From: Sinomonas terrae
GTDB lineage: Bacteria; Actinomycetota; Actinomycetes; Actinomycetales; Micrococcaceae
Assembly (NCBI RefSeq): GCF_022539255.1
Contig: NZ_JAKZBV010000001.1
Location: forward strand, 3,162,001-3,226,000
DNA: 64,000 nucleotides
Reading direction: 5' to 3'
Made by a program: the position numbers and the translations under genes. Of the stretch, positions 49,361 to 59,239 are shown piece by piece (position 1 is the first letter of the stretch; every line of letters begins with the position of its first letter). Under the pieces are notes generated by a model. That model saw nothing but the letters and a program-made list of their open reading frames with translations. It was not told the DNA's origin and did not search any database.

Positions 49361-50760
49361 GCCGGCTCAACCGGCGGGGCGATCGTCTTCGGCTTCGGGC
49401 TCGCCGCGGCGACGAACGATGCGCGGGGGTCGTCGAGGTTCTCGAGCGGCGTGTTGTCGCGGCCCGCGAAGAGGGCCGAGAGCCAGTCGAGGCCGACGCG
49501 GAACTTGCGCTCTACCGTCGGGATCGCGAGACCGTGGTAGCCACGGTGGGCGAGCCACGCCAGCGGGCCGTGGAGCCCGATGTGGCCGATCACGTTGATG
49601 TTCGCGACGCCCTTCCACGGGCCGAAGCCCGCCACGGCGCCGAGGTTCTTGTGCTTGTAGTCCTCAAGCGGGCGATCCCAGCGCGAAGCCCAGAGGTTCT
49701 TCGCGAGGAGCTTCGCCTGGCGGAGTGCGTGCTGGGCGTTCGGCACGCAAGTGCCGTCGGGGAGGCCCTTGCCCGTGAGGTCCGGAACAGCTGCGATGTC
49801 GCCAGCGGCCCAAGCGTTCTCGACGATGCCCTCGTCGCCTGCCACGCGAAGGTCGGGGAGCACCCGGATGCGGCCGCGCGGCTCGAGCGGGAAGTCGCTC
49901 GAACGGACCACGGGGTTTGCCTGGACACCGGCGGTCCAGATGAGAGTGTCGGCGGCGAACTCCTGCGCCGGGGACTTGTCCGGCATGTTGATGAGCTTGA
50001 GCGTGCCCTCAGCGCTCGCGAGCGAGGTGTTGAGGAGGACCTCGATGCCGCGGCTGCGGAGGTGCTCGACGACCCAGTCGGCCTGCTCGGGGGTGACCTC
50101 GGGCATGATGCGGCCCATTGCCTCGACGAGGACGAAGCGGACTTCCTCCTGGCGAACGCGGTCGTTCGCCGCGACGGTGGAACGCGCGAGGTCCTCGAGC
50201 TCCGTGAGGGTCTCGATGCCCGCGAAACCGCCGCCAACGACGACGAACGTGAGCGCCGCCTGGCGCTCGGCCGGGTCCGAGGCGGTCGAAGCAAACTCGA
50301 TGCGCTCGAGGACCTGGTTGCGAAGCGCGATGGCTTCCTCGATGGTCTTGTTGCCGATGCCCTTCTCGGCGAGGCCGGGAATCGGGAACGTGCGGGTGAT
50401 GGCCCCCGCTGCCATGACGATGTCCACGTAGGGAATCTCAACCGTGCCCTCGTTGCCCGGGAGCTGGACGGTCGCCTTGCGGTTCGCGTGGTCGACCGAA
50501 ACGAGCGAGCCCTGGATCACCTCTGCCTCCGGCAGCGTCCGGCGCAGCGGGATCACGACGTGGCGGGCCTCGATGTTGCCACCTGCGACCTCCGGGAGGA
50601 AGGGCTGGTAGGTCATGTAGGGCATGGGGTCGACGACGGTGACGATGCCACCGGCCTGAGCGATCTTCTTCTGCAGCCCGAGGGCGACGTAAAGACCAAC
50701 GTAACCACCGCCGGCGACGAGAACGCGCGGGCGGTCGACAAGATCAATGGTGGAAGGCAT
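49342..50760 (-). CDS. ndh: Type II NADH:quinone dehydrogenase
   Basis: A 472-residue flavoprotein that passes electrons from NADH to menaquinone without proton pumping. FAD motif GGGYVGLYVALGLQ (near residue 17), NADH motif VVVGGGFAGIETLTEL (near 170), and the C-terminal membrane-associated region PWKGVANINVIGHIGLHGPLAWL. ATG 50760 chosen; a GTG lies two codons upstream. No strong ribosome site is seen. Core gene. Confidence 0.95.
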   Translation of the reverse strand: MPSTIDLVDRPRVLVAGGGYVGLYVALGLQKKIAQAGGIVTVVDPMPYMTYQPFLPEVAGGNIEARHVVIPLRRTLPEAEVIQGSLVSVDHANRKATVQLPGNEGTVEIPYVDIVMAAGAITRTFPIPGLAEKGIGNKTIEEAIALRNQVLERIEFASTASDPAERQAALTFVVVGGGFAGIETLTELEDLARSTVAANDRVRQEEVRFVLVEAMGRIMPEVTPEQADWVVEHLRSRGIEVLLNTSLASAEGTLKLINMPDKSPAQEFAADTLIWTAGVQANPVVRSSDFPLEPRGRIRVLPDLRVAGDEGIVENAWAAGDIAAVPDLTGKGLPDGTCVPNAQHALRQAKLLAKNLWASRWDRPLEDYKHKNLGAVAGFGPWKGVANINVIGHIGLHGPLAWLAHRGYHGLAIPTVERKFRVGLDWLSALFAGRDNTPLENLDDPRASFVAAASPKPKTIAPPVEPAKVPAQ

Positions 50761-50793
50761 GGTCACTACTGTAGCAGTTTGTGAAAAGTTTCA

Positions 50794-52116
50794 CTATCGT
50801 TTTTCGGCCTCTCTCCTCCGAACCGCGAAGACATGCCACGTGCCGCCCACGAGGATCACGAGAATGAGGCCCCCGAAGCCGAGAACGACAACTGCCGGCC
50901 AGGGTGAGGTGCCGGCAGAAGCGACCGGCGCGGGAGGTGTCGCCTCGGCTAGCGGCGGCTCGGTCGACGGCGGCTGGCTCGGCGAGGTGGGGGCCGAAGG
51001 CGGAGCTGCGGCGTCCGGCCGGTGGACCCGGATCCAATCGGCGATCGAACCGAGCGGGTTCACGTTCGTCTCGGGCACGTTGGCGGTGAGGGCGGCCTCG
51101 GCGTTGAGGATCCCGTAGCCGTAGATCGGGTCGTGGCCCGGCGCACCCGCATCCTTCGCTGTGGAGATAATGCGGTTGATGACTTGGTCTGCGCTCATCT
51201 GCGGCCACTTCGAGCGGATGAGCGCCGCGACTCCGGCGACTATCGGAGCCGCGCCCGAGGAACCGGCCCATTGGGCGTAGGTCCCGTCCGGCATGTCACC
51301 CACGAGCTGCTCGGCGGGGGCCGAAACGCCGATGCTCACGCCCTGCGAGGACGCGTCCACGCTCGCGTGCTCCTGCCTATCGAGACCGGCAACCGTGAGA
51401 ACGCCGGGGATAGTGGCCGGCGCCCCGACCTGGATGTTCCCGGCGCCGCGGTTCCCGGCGGCCGCGACAATGACGACGTCCTTCTGCTCCGCGTACAGGA
51501 ACGCGGCATCCCAGCTCGGCGGCCAGTCCGGCGACGAACTACCGAGGGACATGTTGATGACCTTCGCGCCGTGGTCCACCGCCCAGCGAACCGCGTCAGG
51601 GATCTGCTGCATATCGGTGCGGCCCGAGGGGTTCGCTGAACCCAGCCAGGTCGAGACGGTGAGGAGCTGGGCCTCCGGGGCGACGCCGACGACTCCGTCA
51701 GAGCCGACCGATCCCGCGGCGACCGGCGAACCGTCCGCGTTGTGGCCACGTCCGGCCAGGACCGAGGCGACGAGGGTCCCGTGCTCGGGTTCTGCGCCGA
51801 TCGGCGTCTGGCCGTCCGCCTGGCCGCTCCCCGAGACGTCGGTTCCTCCCGAAATGGCACCCTGGAGGTCCGGAATGTGGCCGTTGATTCCGCTGTCGAT
51901 GACGGCGACCGTCGTTCCGGCACCCTTCGAGACGTTCCAGGCCTTCGAGATCCCAAATTCGGAGAGCCAGTACTCCCCGTCCCGTACGGTGTCTGCGTGG
52001 GCAGGCAGCGCAGGACCGAGGACAGCTAGGGCGACGAGGGCAAGGGACGCCAACCCTGCGAGGAAGACAGCGAAGAGCCTGGTCATTGCACGGCGCGGGC
52101 GAGGCAGGACTTGCAT
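50794..52116 (-). CDS. Secreted, membrane-anchored subtilisin-like serine protease
   Basis: An S8 peptidase of 440 residues. N-terminal signal LFAVFLAGLASLALVALAVL, catalytic Asp74 (VAVIDSGI), His112 (EHGT) and Ser near 290 (GSSGAAP). A Pro/Ala-rich linker and a C-terminal TM helix (WPAVVVLGFGGLILVILVGG) anchor it outside the membrane, as in mycosin-like enzymes; no ESX genes are here. ATG 52116 or ATG 52086 could be the start. It follows the ppx gene by 3 bp. Confidence 0.9.
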   Translation of the reverse strand: MQVLPRPRRAMTRLFAVFLAGLASLALVALAVLGPALPAHADTVRDGEYWLSEFGISKAWNVSKGAGTTVAVIDSGINGHIPDLQGAISGGTDVSGSGQADGQTPIGAEPEHGTLVASVLAGRGHNADGSPVAAGSVGSDGVVGVAPEAQLLTVSTWLGSANPSGRTDMQQIPDAVRWAVDHGAKVINMSLGSSSPDWPPSWDAAFLYAEQKDVVIVAAAGNRGAGNIQVGAPATIPGVLTVAGLDRQEHASVDASSQGVSIGVSAPAEQLVGDMPDGTYAQWAGSSGAAPIVAGVAALIRSKWPQMSADQVINRIISTAKDAGAPGHDPIYGYGILNAEAALTANVPETNVNPLGSIADWIRVHRPDAAAPPSAPTSPSQPPSTEPPLAEATPPAPVASAGTSPWPAVVVLGFGGLILVILVGGTWHVFAVRRREAEKR

Positions 52117-52119
52117 ATG

Positions 52120-53115
52120 TCAGCTCGCGGCGCGGCCCAGCGTGCTGAGCGCGATACCGTCGAGAATGTCGTGCTCGCTCGTGATCGCAGTCGCGACGCG
52201 GCCGCCGGTCAGGTCCACCATGCGTTCGAGAATCCTCCGCCATACGAGAGCGCCGGCGCCGATGACATCGGCACGTCCCGGATGCATGTACGGGAGATCT
52301 GTCCGCTCCTCGCGGCTCATCCCGAGGAGCGACCCGCACGCCGCTTCGATCTGAGGAAGCGCGAGCTCGGACCCGTGGATGCGCTCAGGCTGATACGACG
52401 GCAGGGCGAGGGCGTGGGCGGTGATCGTAGTGATCGAGCCCGCCACGCCGATGACCGCGGTTGCCGCGGCGAGGGGCACCTCGGCGAGCGCCTCCTCGAT
52501 GCCGCGGTCGACGTCGTCCTGCGCCTCCGCGATCTCCGACGCCGTGGGCGGGTCACTCCGAAGGTGCCGCTCGGTGAGGCGCACGCAGCCGATGTCTACC
52601 GAGCGTGCCGCGATCACGCCGTCGGCATCCCCCAACACGAATTCGGTGCTGCCGCCCCCGAGGTCGACGACGACCACTGGCGCGGCCGCGCGGAGCGGCA
52701 GGACGCTCGCCGCGCCGGCGAAGCTCAGCGCTGCTTCCTCCCTGCCCGGGACCACCTCGGGCTCGACCCCGAGCCGGGACCGGATTCCCTTGACGAACTC
52801 GTCGCGATTCCTGGCATCCCGAGTCGCACTTGTCGCGACGAAGCGAACGCGTTCCGCGCCGAGTCCCTGAATCGTCGCGGCGTAGTCCTCGACAGCCGCG
52901 AACGTGCGCTCGAGCGCCTCGGGCGCGAGAAGGCCGGTCGCGTCGACTCCTTGGCCGAGGCGGACGATCCGCATCTCGCGATGCACATCGGTGAGCCGCG
53001 CCGGGCCGGGGACGTTGCCCTGCACCGACGCGCCGTCGTCCCTTGCGCCATCTTGGGTGTCCGCAATCAGCAGACGGATGGAATTCGTGCCGCAGTCGAT
53101 TCCGGCAACCCTCAT
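52120..53115 (-). CDS. ppx: Exopolyphosphatase/Ppx-GppA family
   Basis: A 331-residue ASKHA phosphatase: GIDCGTNSIRLLI (phosphate 1), VVDLGGGSTEFVLGD (phosphate 2) and GVAGSITTITAHALAL. It hydrolyses polyphosphate or pppGpp. ATG overlaps the stop of the DUF501 gene (ATGA), forming one operon with DUF501 and the protease. Core gene order. Confidence 0.94.
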   Translation of the reverse strand: MRVAGIDCGTNSIRLLIADTQDGARDDGASVQGNVPGPARLTDVHREMRIVRLGQGVDATGLLAPEALERTFAAVEDYAATIQGLGAERVRFVATSATRDARNRDEFVKGIRSRLGVEPEVVPGREEAALSFAGAASVLPLRAAAPVVVVDLGGGSTEFVLGDADGVIAARSVDIGCVRLTERHLRSDPPTASEIAEAQDDVDRGIEEALAEVPLAAATAVIGVAGSITTITAHALALPSYQPERIHGSELALPQIEAACGSLLGMSREERTDLPYMHPGRADVIGAGALVWRRILERMVDLTGGRVATAITSEHDILDGIALSTLGRAAS

Positions 53116-53846
53116 GCGCCCTCCCCCTCTGTTAGGCCGGCCCCTGAAACTGATCCCTCGGAACCTGCTTCCTCGGAAGCTGTCTCCCCGGAACCGGCCC
53201 GCTCGGAACCGGCCCGCTCGGCATCCCGCTTCCGCACAGGTGCGGGCCGGCCCGTCATCGACGGGAGGCCCTGGGGCCCATGGCGGCTGAGGTCCCTGCT
53301 CGGAGCCGGAGACTCAGTGTCCCAGGCGCCCGTGCAGTAGCAGCGATCTCGGGTCCACCATTCGGCGATCCGCTCGATCGCCTCGTCTCCGAGCACGTTG
53401 ACGCCAGGACCCATCGCGAGCGACTGGCCTACCAACACGTGAAGGCATTTGACGCGCTCGGGCATGCCGCCAGCCGAGACGCCGTCGATCTCGGGGACAG
53501 TCCCCGTCCCCGCCCGCTCGCCAACGCGACGGCGCTCGGCCAGATACGCCTCGTGCGCACCGCGGTAGGCGGCCGCGAGTTCGGAGTCGGCGGCGAGCCG
53601 GTCGTTCATCTCGTTCATGACGCCCGCTGCCTCGAGGCGCGAGACCGCCGACGTGACAACCGGATGGGTCAGATAGAAGGTGGTCGGGAAAGGCGTCCCG
53701 TTCGAGAGTCGCGGAGCTGTGGCTGCAACGAGCGGATTGCCGCACACGCAGCGCGCGGGCACTTCGACCACGTCGCGCGCAGGGCGGCCGAGCTGGCGGC
53801 TGATGACATCGAGGTCCTGCGGCGTCACAGCAGTCGGGTCTGTCAC
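53112..53846 (-). CDS. DUF501 protein with repetitive acidic tail
   Basis: A 244-residue protein with the DUF501 pattern: ISRQLGRPARDVVEVPARCVCGNPLV, PRLSNGTPFPTTFYLTHP, GGMPERVKCLHVLVGQSLAMGPG and WWTRDRCYCTGAWDTES. The Cys residues may bind metal. GTG 53846 follows AGAAAGGAC. The C-terminal 30 residues are a degenerate repeat (ERAGSERAGSGETASEEAG). It always sits by ppx in actinobacteria; function unknown. Confidence 0.9.
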   Translation of the reverse strand: MTDPTAVTPQDLDVISRQLGRPARDVVEVPARCVCGNPLVAATAPRLSNGTPFPTTFYLTHPVVTSAVSRLEAAGVMNEMNDRLAADSELAAAYRGAHEAYLAERRRVGERAGTGTVPEIDGVSAGGMPERVKCLHVLVGQSLAMGPGVNVLGDEAIERIAEWWTRDRCYCTGAWDTESPAPSRDLSRHGPQGLPSMTGRPAPVRKRDAERAGSERAGSGETASEEAGSEGSVSGAGLTEGEGA

Positions 53847-53877
53847 GGTGTCCTTTCTGGGGCAGCCGGAGCAGGGG

Positions 53878-54540
53878 TCACTGGGTCGCGGCGCGGCGCA
53901 CAGCGTCCCAGAGGGACTGCGTCCAGGGGACGTCCGAGGGGGACGAACCTGAGGTGGCGTTACTCGTCGCGCTGCTCGAAGTCGAGGATGCGCCGACATC
54001 CCCGAAGACCCAGTAGGAGGTCTCTCCGGGCATGACCATGTTAATCCGGTCGCGCGCCTGCTGCTGTACGTACGCCGGATCCTGCCAGCGGGAGATCTCG
54101 TCCTTGAGGTTCGTCTGATCGGTCTGCTTGGAGGCGATGTCGGCCTGGATCGAGTGGATCTCCGCGCGCTGACTGAAGAAGACGCGGATGGTCGGCGCGA
54201 GCATGATCGTGACCGCGACGAGCACGAGCGCGAGCGCAAGGATACGGCCCGAAAAGGCGCGGGCGGGCACGGGCTGCTGGTCGCGCGCAGCCGATCGCTG
54301 CGCAGCCGAGAGTTTGGGCGAGGAGCCCCGGCCGGGCGCCGAGGTCCGGGCAGTCGAGGCCGCCCGGGTCCGCGTCGCCGTCGATGTCGCGCGGGCCGCC
54401 GCGGACGACGACGGGCGCTCGCCTGCGGCCCGGTGCGTCGCCTCGTGGTGGGCGTCGCCCTTCGCGGCAGATGCCGGCGAGGCCGTCGAAGCGCCGGCGG
54501 CCCGGACGGACCGGGGCACCTGCGGGCGTCTCGTCGCCAT
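53878..54540 (-). CDS. DivIC/FtsB-like septum formation protein
   Basis: A 220-residue bitopic protein. A long basic, Ala/Thr/Ser-rich cytoplasmic tail (residues 1-95), one TM helix (ILALALVLVAVTIMLAPTI), a coiled coil (FFSQRAEIHSIQADIASKQTDQTNLKDEIS) and the DivIC motif RWQDPAYVQQQARDRINMVMPGE. ATG 54540 follows GGAGGGA. It links FtsQ/FtsL in the divisome. Confidence 0.93.
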   Translation of the reverse strand: MATRRPQVPRSVRAAGASTASPASAAKGDAHHEATHRAAGERPSSSAAARATSTATRTRAASTARTSAPGRGSSPKLSAAQRSAARDQQPVPARAFSGRILALALVLVAVTIMLAPTIRVFFSQRAEIHSIQADIASKQTDQTNLKDEISRWQDPAYVQQQARDRINMVMPGETSYWVFGDVGASSTSSSATSNATSGSSPSDVPWTQSLWDAVRRAATQ

Positions 54541-54562
54541 GGAAATCCCTCCAGAAACGGCA

Positions 54563-54598
54563 GCGGCGGCTATGGTCTCGTTCAACCATAGCCGCCGC
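54563..54598 (-). terminator. Strong hairpin between eno and divIC
   Basis: GCGGCGGCTATGG and CCATAGCCGCCGC form a perfect 13-bp stem with loop tctcgttcaa. On the minus strand it follows the eno stop and precedes the ribosome site of divIC. Probably a terminator or attenuator for eno; the T-run after it is weak. Confidence 0.65.
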
Positions 54599-54629
54599 GA
54601 CCTGCTGAGCCGGGGAGACCGGCCGGGCT

Positions 54630-55910
54630 TTAGGCCTTGAAACGCGGGAACGCGCTGCGACCGGCGTAGCGCGCGGCGTCGTCGAGCTCTTCCTCAATGC
54701 GGAGCAGCTGGTTGTACTTCGCCACACGCTCGGACCGCGCGGGTGCGCCCGTCTTGATCTGGCCGGCGTTCGTGGCGACCGCGATGTCCGCGATCGTCGT
54801 GTCCTCCGTCTCGCCGGAACGGTGGGACGTGATGGTCGTGTAGCCCGCGCGCTGGGCGAGGGAGACGGCGTCGAGAGTCTCGGTGAGCGATCCGATCTGG
54901 TTGACCTTCACGAGCAGCGAGTTCGCCGTCTTCGCCTCGATGCCCTGCTGGAGGCGCTTCGGGTTCGTCACGAAGAGGTCGTCGCCGACGAGCTGGACCT
55001 TGTCCCCGATTGCGTCGGTGAGGGTCTTCCAGCCGTCCCAGTCGTTCTCATCGAGCGGATCCTCGATCGAGACGAGCGGGAAGTCGCGGACCAGTTCCTC
55101 GTAGTAGGCGCTCATTTCGGCAGCCGAACGGGACTGGCCCTCGAACTGGTACGAACCATCGTTGAAGAATTCCGAGGAGGCGACGTCGAGTGCGAGTGCG
55201 ACGTCCTTGCCCGGCTCGTAGCCGGCCTTCTTGATCGCCTCGGTGATGAGTTCGAGGGCGGCGCGGTTCGACGGAAGGTTCGGGGCGAACCCGCCCTCGT
55301 CGCCGAGGCCCGTGGCGAGGCCCTTCTCCTTCAGGACGCCCTTGAGCGCGTGGTAGACCTCGACGCCCCAGCGGAGGCCCTCGGAGAACGTCTCGGCACC
55401 GAGCGGGACGACCATGAACTCCTGGATGTCGACGTCGGAATCGGCGTGGGAGCCGCCGTTGAGGATGTTCATGAGCGGGACCGGGAGGACGTGCGCGTTC
55501 GGGCCGCCGAGGTACTTGTACAGCGGGAGGTTCGCGGAGTCCGCGGCGGCGTTGGCCACGGCAAGCGAGACGCCCAGGATGGCGTTGGCGCCCAGGTTCG
55601 ACTTGTTGGGCGTGCCGTCCAGGTCGATCATGGCCTGGTCGATCGCGCGCTGGTCGGTCGCGTCGAAGCCCTGGAGGGCGGGGGCAATCTGGTCCACTAC
55701 AGCCTCGACGGCCTGCTGGACGCCCTTGCCGAGGTAGCGGCCCTTGTCGCCGTCGCGGCGTTCCACCGCCTCGAACTCGCCGGTCGAAGCGCCCGAGGGA
55801 ACCGCGGCGCGCCCGAGCGAGCCATCGCTCAGGAGGACCTCGACCTCGACCGTGGGGTTGCCGCGGGAGTCAAGGATCTCGCGGGCGTGGATGGCATCGA
55901 TAAGGGCCAT
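54630..55910 (-). CDS. eno: Enolase
   Basis: A 426-residue glycolytic enzyme that converts 2-phosphoglycerate to phosphoenolpyruvate. The motifs HAREILDSRGNPTVEVEVLL, SIEDPLDENDWDG, LVGDDLFVTNP, KVNQIGSLTET and SHRSGETEDTTIADIAVA, with Mg2+ ligands, are complete. ATG 55910 gives the usual length. Confidence 0.98.
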   Translation of the reverse strand: MALIDAIHAREILDSRGNPTVEVEVLLSDGSLGRAAVPSGASTGEFEAVERRDGDKGRYLGKGVQQAVEAVVDQIAPALQGFDATDQRAIDQAMIDLDGTPNKSNLGANAILGVSLAVANAAADSANLPLYKYLGGPNAHVLPVPLMNILNGGSHADSDVDIQEFMVVPLGAETFSEGLRWGVEVYHALKGVLKEKGLATGLGDEGGFAPNLPSNRAALELITEAIKKAGYEPGKDVALALDVASSEFFNDGSYQFEGQSRSAAEMSAYYEELVRDFPLVSIEDPLDENDWDGWKTLTDAIGDKVQLVGDDLFVTNPKRLQQGIEAKTANSLLVKVNQIGSLTETLDAVSLAQRAGYTTITSHRSGETEDTTIADIAVATNAGQIKTGAPARSERVAKYNQLLRIEEELDDAARYAGRSAFPRFKA

Positions 55911-56039
55911 GGATGAACTCCTTGCAATGGTGAGCAATGGTGAACGGAGCGTTTGGGCACGCGAGAGTTACGCGTGGATGACCTCGGTGTCACCCACAGC
56001 CTAGTGGGCGCGCGGGACGGGCGCGACACTGTGACTCGC

Positions 56040-58025
56040 CTAGCCCCTGATGCGCTCTGCGATGGGGCCAGTTGCCGCGGCCCACGCGGGGTACACGGCC
56101 GCCGCGACACCGACCACAGCCCCTATTCCTGTCCCGAGCCACACGAGTTCCGAGCTCAGCACCGCCGTCCATCGCTGGAGGAGGCAGTAGACGACGACGG
56201 CACCGACCCCGAACGCCGAGCCCAGCAGGCCGCCGCCGAGGCCGAGGACTGCGCCCTCGAGGAGGAAGATCCGGGCGATGGAGGGGCGGCTCGCACCCAA
56301 AGCTCGGCGAAGCGCGATCTCCGCGGAGCGGGACTGGACCGCGAGGTACATGGCAGAGGCCGCGCCGAGACCCGAGAACAGCAGGAGGGCCCACGAGACG
56401 ACACGGACCAGATCGGCGAGATCCGCAGAGACCCCACGGCGGAGCGAGCGGAGGTCAGCCGTCAGCGAGACCGTATAGGTGCCGGGCTGGGCTGCGTCGA
56501 GGGCGAGCGGGATCGCCGAGCGCAGTGCGGCGGGATAGCCGTCCTCGGTCCGGACGAGGAGAACCGGGCTGAGTCCGGCGCGCCCGGCAAGGGAGGCGAA
56601 ATTGACGACGACCGCGTCCCCGAGCCCAGGGGCGCGGGCCGCACCGCGTATCGCACCCACAACGTCTACTCGGCGTCCATCGATCCAAAGTTGTTGGCCC
56701 GCCGCCACACTGTCGAGTCCGAGAGTACGGGCAGCCCCTTCGCCGATGAGCGCCGCAGGCTGCCCACGCTGGTTCGCCGCATCAAATGCAGCAACTGCGC
56801 CCTGAGGCGATGCCACGGCGCCTTGGAGTCCCAGCCACGCGCCGTCGGCCGTCAAGAGCTCTCCTCTGAAGCGGGACTGTCCGGGCACGCTGTGGGGCGC
56901 AAGGACGGTGACGCTGTACTCCTGGCTTGAGAGCGTCGCGGTCACCCCCGAACCACGGACGCCTTCGACGCGGGCGAGGTCCTCGCGGATCTGGCCGGTA
57001 CGAGCGAAGAACTCGTGCTGGGTCGTCGGATCGCCGGTAGCGGTGACGGTGATTTCGTCGAGCGCCGCAGCCGAAATGCGCTGGGACACCTGTGCCGCAG
57101 CACTCTCGCTGAGGCCCACGGAGGCCGTGAGGCCTGCGACGCCGAGCGCGAAGGCGAGGACCACCATGGCGCTGCGGCCGATCCGCGACGTCGCCGAGGA
57201 CAGCGCGTCCGAGACGTCGTCGAGGGGGTCCCACCGCGCGCGGCGCACATTGTTGGCTCTTTCTGGGAGGGTGCCCCGGGGCGCACGCGCTCGGGTTTCA
57301 GCCTCGGGCCCTCCGCCCGATTCTTCGATGAGGACTCCATCGGCGATGCGTACCCGTCGGTGTGCAGCAGCGGCGACGCGATCATCATGGGTCACGACGA
57401 CAACCGTCGTCCCCTCGGCGTTGAGCTGTGACAGCTGGGCGATGAGCTCCTCGCCGTTGCGCGAGTCAAGGTTCCCCGTCGGCTCGTCGGCCAAGAGAAT
57501 CGGAGCGCCGGTCGAGGCCGCGCGAGCGAACGCCAGGCGCTGCCTCTCCCCTCCCGAGAGGTGCCGGCCGCGCGTCGACCAGCGGTGGCCGAGCCCGACT
57601 CGTGCGAGACCCTTCGCTGCAGCTGCAGGCCTCTCCCGCCGCCGGACCCCTTGGACTCGCAGGCCGAGCGCAGCATTCCGAGCAGCCGTCTCCTCTCGGA
57701 GGACGTGCGATTCCTGGAAGACGAAGGCAAAGGTCTGCTTACGGAGACGGTTGAGTTCGCGTTCGGGGAGGTCCTCCACTCGACGACCGTGGAGACGGTA
57801 CTCGCCCCTGTCTGGACGGTCTAAGGTGCCGATGATGTTGAGGAGCGTGGACTTCCCTGAGCCCGAGGCTCCGACGATCGCGACGAAATCTCCCTCCTCA
57901 ATGTCAAGGTCGCAACCGCGCAGTGCAGCGGTGCCTGCGTCGAAGCTCTTCGCCACACCGCGGAGTGAGATCGCAGGCGCACGCGGGCCGATGTCCCTCT
58001 GGCGCTGCAGGCCGCAGTCGCTCAT
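56040..58025 (-). CDS. MacB-like ABC exporter (ATPase fused to permease)
   Basis: A 661-residue protein. An N-terminal ATPase (Walker A GASGSGKST, signature LSGGERQRLA, Walker B ILLADEP, H-loop VVVVTHDD) and a C-terminal four-TM FtsX/MacB permease with a large extracellular MacB-PCD domain. It probably exports lipoproteins, peptides or antibiotics together with the HlyD-like gene at 58022, which it overlaps by 4 bp. Confidence 0.93.
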   Translation of the reverse strand: MSDCGLQRQRDIGPRAPAISLRGVAKSFDAGTAALRGCDLDIEEGDFVAIVGASGSGKSTLLNIIGTLDRPDRGEYRLHGRRVEDLPERELNRLRKQTFAFVFQESHVLREETAARNAALGLRVQGVRRRERPAAAAKGLARVGLGHRWSTRGRHLSGGERQRLAFARAASTGAPILLADEPTGNLDSRNGEELIAQLSQLNAEGTTVVVVTHDDRVAAAAHRRVRIADGVLIEESGGGPEAETRARAPRGTLPERANNVRRARWDPLDDVSDALSSATSRIGRSAMVVLAFALGVAGLTASVGLSESAAAQVSQRISAAALDEITVTATGDPTTQHEFFARTGQIREDLARVEGVRGSGVTATLSSQEYSVTVLAPHSVPGQSRFRGELLTADGAWLGLQGAVASPQGAVAAFDAANQRGQPAALIGEGAARTLGLDSVAAGQQLWIDGRRVDVVGAIRGAARAPGLGDAVVVNFASLAGRAGLSPVLLVRTEDGYPAALRSAIPLALDAAQPGTYTVSLTADLRSLRRGVSADLADLVRVVSWALLLFSGLGAASAMYLAVQSRSAEIALRRALGASRPSIARIFLLEGAVLGLGGGLLGSAFGVGAVVVYCLLQRWTAVLSSELVWLGTGIGAVVGVAAAVYPAWAAATGPIAERIRG

Positions 58026-59239
58026 CCGACGATGACCTTCGCACCGGGCGGAAGCTCAGGATTCGTCTCGATACTCGCCCAACCGCCTTCCTGGGCCAGG
58101 ACGGCAACCGTGACGTCGCGCGTCGGCGGCGTTCCCGAGCTGTTCTCGCCCTCGAGTTCACGCGTCACGTAGGTGCCCTGAGAACCTTGTCGGATCGCAC
58201 TCAGGGGCACCGCGGGCCCACGCCTTCCCTGACCGCCAACAGTCACGGAGACTGTACTCGCCTCCTTGGGGGCGGCAGCGTCCTGCAGGGAGAGCTCGAC
58301 GCGGACGTCGTGACCTGCGCGCTGTTCCTTCGAGGCCTCGTTGCTCTGGAAGGGCCCGATGGATGCGATCGTTCCGGCGAAGCTGGCCCCTCCGGATGCC
58401 CTCACCGTCACTGCCGTCCCGACCTTGACGGCGTCCGCCTCGGGCACCGTGAATCTGGCCGTGACGGCCTGCTGGCCCGCCGAGAGGACGAACAGCGGTT
58501 TGCCTGGTTCGAGCCTCTGGCCGACCGTCGGACCCAGACGAACGGTGCCCTCCCCCGTCGCCGCGGCGAAGTGGTCGACGGCGACGTAGGGCTTGCCCTC
58601 GCTCTCGGGCAGCTTCTGCCCATAGGCCTTGTACCAGAGACCTGTCGCCGTGAGGGTGCGAGCGTCGACAGTTCCGGTGGCGGACCCCCGAAGATAGCCG
58701 AGGCGAGTGAGCAGCGACTGAAAGGCCGAGACGTCAGGGCCGGAGTCGCCGTGCCGCAAGTCGCGGTAGAGCGGGACGCCCTCCGGCAGGAGGAAGACCG
58801 GGACGCCCGAGACGGTTGCGAGGAGATCACCGAACGCGATGGAAGCGTCTTGGGCCACGGCTACGGACGTGACGATCTGCTTGGCTCCACCCGCTGATCC
58901 CTCGAACCTGACCTCCCGAGTCGGCGCACCGCTCACGACCCCCTGAACGCTCAGGCTCGGGGTGACCATTCGTTCCTCGACCGCCGCTGTCACGCGCACG
59001 GTCTCAGGGGCCTGCTGGAGGGTCACGTCGTCTGGAGAACGGACGAGCGTGCCGAGCAAATAACTGCAGGCGATGCTTGCCGCAACGAGGACGACTAACA
59101 CGGCTATGACAACTGGCCGCCCTGCGAAGGGAATGCGTCGACTGGGAATGGGTTGACTGGCTGCAGCCTCGCTCCCAACTGCAGCCGTTCTCCCATCGGC
59201 GGGTGTCAGGTCCTTCTCGGCGCGCCTCTTATGCACCAT
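58022..59239 (-). CDS. HlyD/MFP-like membrane fusion partner with peptidoglycan-binding domain
   Basis: A 405-residue protein. One N-terminal TM helix (VVIAVLVVLVAASIACSYLLG), a peptidoglycan-binding domain type 1 (LRHGDSGPDVSAFQSLLTRLGYLRG) and lipoyl/barrel segments (KVGTAVTVRASGGASFAGTIASI). It couples with the MacB-like exporter. It overlaps the lipoprotein gene by 11 bp and starts with ATG 59239. Confidence 0.88.
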   Translation of the reverse strand: MVHKRRAEKDLTPADGRTAAVGSEAAASQPIPSRRIPFAGRPVVIAVLVVLVAASIACSYLLGTLVRSPDDVTLQQAPETVRVTAAVEERMVTPSLSVQGVVSGAPTREVRFEGSAGGAKQIVTSVAVAQDASIAFGDLLATVSGVPVFLLPEGVPLYRDLRHGDSGPDVSAFQSLLTRLGYLRGSATGTVDARTLTATGLWYKAYGQKLPESEGKPYVAVDHFAAATGEGTVRLGPTVGQRLEPGKPLFVLSAGQQAVTARFTVPEADAVKVGTAVTVRASGGASFAGTIASIGPFQSNEASKEQRAGHDVRVELSLQDAAAPKEASTVSVTVGGQGRRGPAVPLSAIRQGSQGTYVTRELEGENSSGTPPTRDVTVAVLAQEGGWASIETNPELPPGAKVIVG

